Under the pieces are notes generated by a model. The model saw only the letters and a list, made by a program, of their open reading frames with translations. It was not told the DNA's origin and did no database searches. This document shows, one piece after another, positions 63,514 to 64,000 of a DNA stretch of 64,000 nucleotides. Origin of the DNA: an uncultured Altererythrobacter sp. (GTDB lineage Bacteria > Pseudomonadota > Alphaproteobacteria > Sphingomonadales > Sphingomonadaceae); NCBI GenBank assembly GCA_946886565.1, contig CAMPIX010000007.1:88548-152547 (forward strand), given 5' to 3'. The position numbers and the translations under genes are program-made. Within the stretch, counting starts at the first letter, position 1; the number at the start of each line of letters is the position of its first letter.

Positions 63514-64000
63514 TTGGCTAGCATGGGCCTCAATATCGACGAGCAGAAGGCGGTCGACCGGTTCCGCAAGGACGTGGTCGAACCGTCGATGAGCAGTCTC
63601 GTCATCCTCGACTTCTGGGCCGAGTGGTGCGGGCCGTGCAAGGCGCTGACTCCGCTGCTCGAGAAAGTTGCGGCGGATTATGCCGACAAGGGCGTGGTGC
63701 TGGCCAAGATCAACGTCGACGAGGAGCAGTTCATCGCGAGCCAGTTCCAGGTCCGCTCGATCCCCACGGTCTATGCGATGTTCCAGGGCCAGCCGGTCGC
63801 CGACCTGACCAGTGCGCGCACCGAATCGCAGCTGAAGCAGACGCTCGACCAGTTGCTCGCGCAGCTTCCGGTGCAGGGTGGCGACGGCGGCGCGGCGGCC
63901 CAGCAGGGGCAGGACGTGGCGCAGTTCGTCGCGATGGGCGAGCAAGTGCTCGCCGAAGGCGACGCCGAGCGCGCCGCGGGCATCTTCGGCCAGGTGGTCG
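63514..64000 (+). CDS. Thioredoxin-domain protein with TPR region, CnoX/YbbN-like (C-terminus beyond window)
   Basis: The visible 162 residues hold a thioredoxin domain with the active site AEWCGPCKAL (Cys near 39 and 42) and the cis-Pro in VRSIPTVYAMF. A linker with Gln and Gly follows, then the start of TPR-like helices (AQFVAMGEQVLAEGDAERAA). This matches CnoX/YbbN chaperone-redoxins. Start: TTG at 63514 lies 6 bp after AGGAG (63503-63507), while the ATG at 63523 is 15 bp away, so TTG is favoured. The protein runs off the right edge. Confidence 0.9.
   Translation, partial: MASMGLNIDEQKAVDRFRKDVVEPSMSSLVILDFWAEWCGPCKALTPLLEKVAADYADKGVVLAKINVDEEQFIASQFQVRSIPTVYAMFQGQPVADLTSARTESQLKQTLDQLLAQLPVQGGDGGAAAQQGQDVAQFVAMGEQVLAEGDAERAAGIFGQVV

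Overview
The window is a very GC-rich, gene-dense stretch of bacterial chromosome. It looks alphaproteobacterial, most likely Sphingomonadales and close to the Erythrobacteraceae. The evidence is a CYP153-type P450, a 1,574-residue NAD-glutamate dehydrogenase, UPF0262, CC_3452-family, DUF3667 and HTH-DUF4019 proteins, the 41-residue one-cysteine L36, and many 4-bp ATGA/GTGA/TTGA gene overlaps. This assignment is inference; no rRNA is present. There is no prophage, CRISPR array or complete insertion sequence. The mobile-looking material is limited to short palindromic intergenic repeats.

Layout. 1-5450: start of a CYP153 hydroxylase gene, a NatAB-like ABC exporter, queG, and a ferredoxin reductase that could serve the P450. 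5.5-10.2 kb: NAD-glutamate dehydrogenase. 10.4-14.1 kb: leftward genes for a luciferase-like flavoenzyme, TPR protein, alpha/beta hydrolase, small lipoprotein, and an XRE regulator with two membrane proteins. 14.2-17.7 kb: thrS preceded by a threonine-rich leader peptide and alternative hairpins, then GNAT and TauE genes. 17.8-25.5 kb: agmatine deiminase, M28 peptidase, then glnE-bcp-DUF455-M23 ending in a strong terminator. 25.6-28.4 kb: a translationally coupled acyl-CoA synthetase and second P450, followed by a 21-bp repeat array. 28.8-37.7 kb: galU, UPF0262, GH25-like protein, cdd, an outer-membrane barrel, M14 peptidase, DUF4136 lipoprotein, galE, rpmJ, HAD hydrolase, CC_3452 protein and HxlR regulator. 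37.9-47.9 kb: a ToxR-like HTH-DUF4019 protein, murA, dnaB, a phospholipase-D-like protein, rpoZ, DUF3667, a RelE/RelB pair and ftsH. 48-52.9 kb: a coupled DUF3604-parvulin-HupE/UreJ operon, ExoD and MaoC. 53-64 kb: glpD, putA, a secreted Cys/His protein, dcd, a saccharopine-dehydrogenase-like enzyme, DoxX, a ZnuD-like TonB receptor, tRNA-Gly(GCC) and a thioredoxin-TPR gene cut by the window end.

Most genes are core housekeeping. The standout signal is upstream of thrS: a good promoter places transcription start at or next to the ATG of a 22-codon peptide with six consecutive Thr codons. It is followed by mutually exclusive hairpins, the layout expected of ribosome-mediated attenuation with a leaderless leader peptide. 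Second in interest is the three-gene DUF3604 operon, whose lead protein carries PHP-like metal motifs. Two families of palindromic intergenic repeats recur across the window. Antisense ORFs longer than 1,000 codons lie opposite several large genes and are treated as artefacts of GC-rich codon usage.
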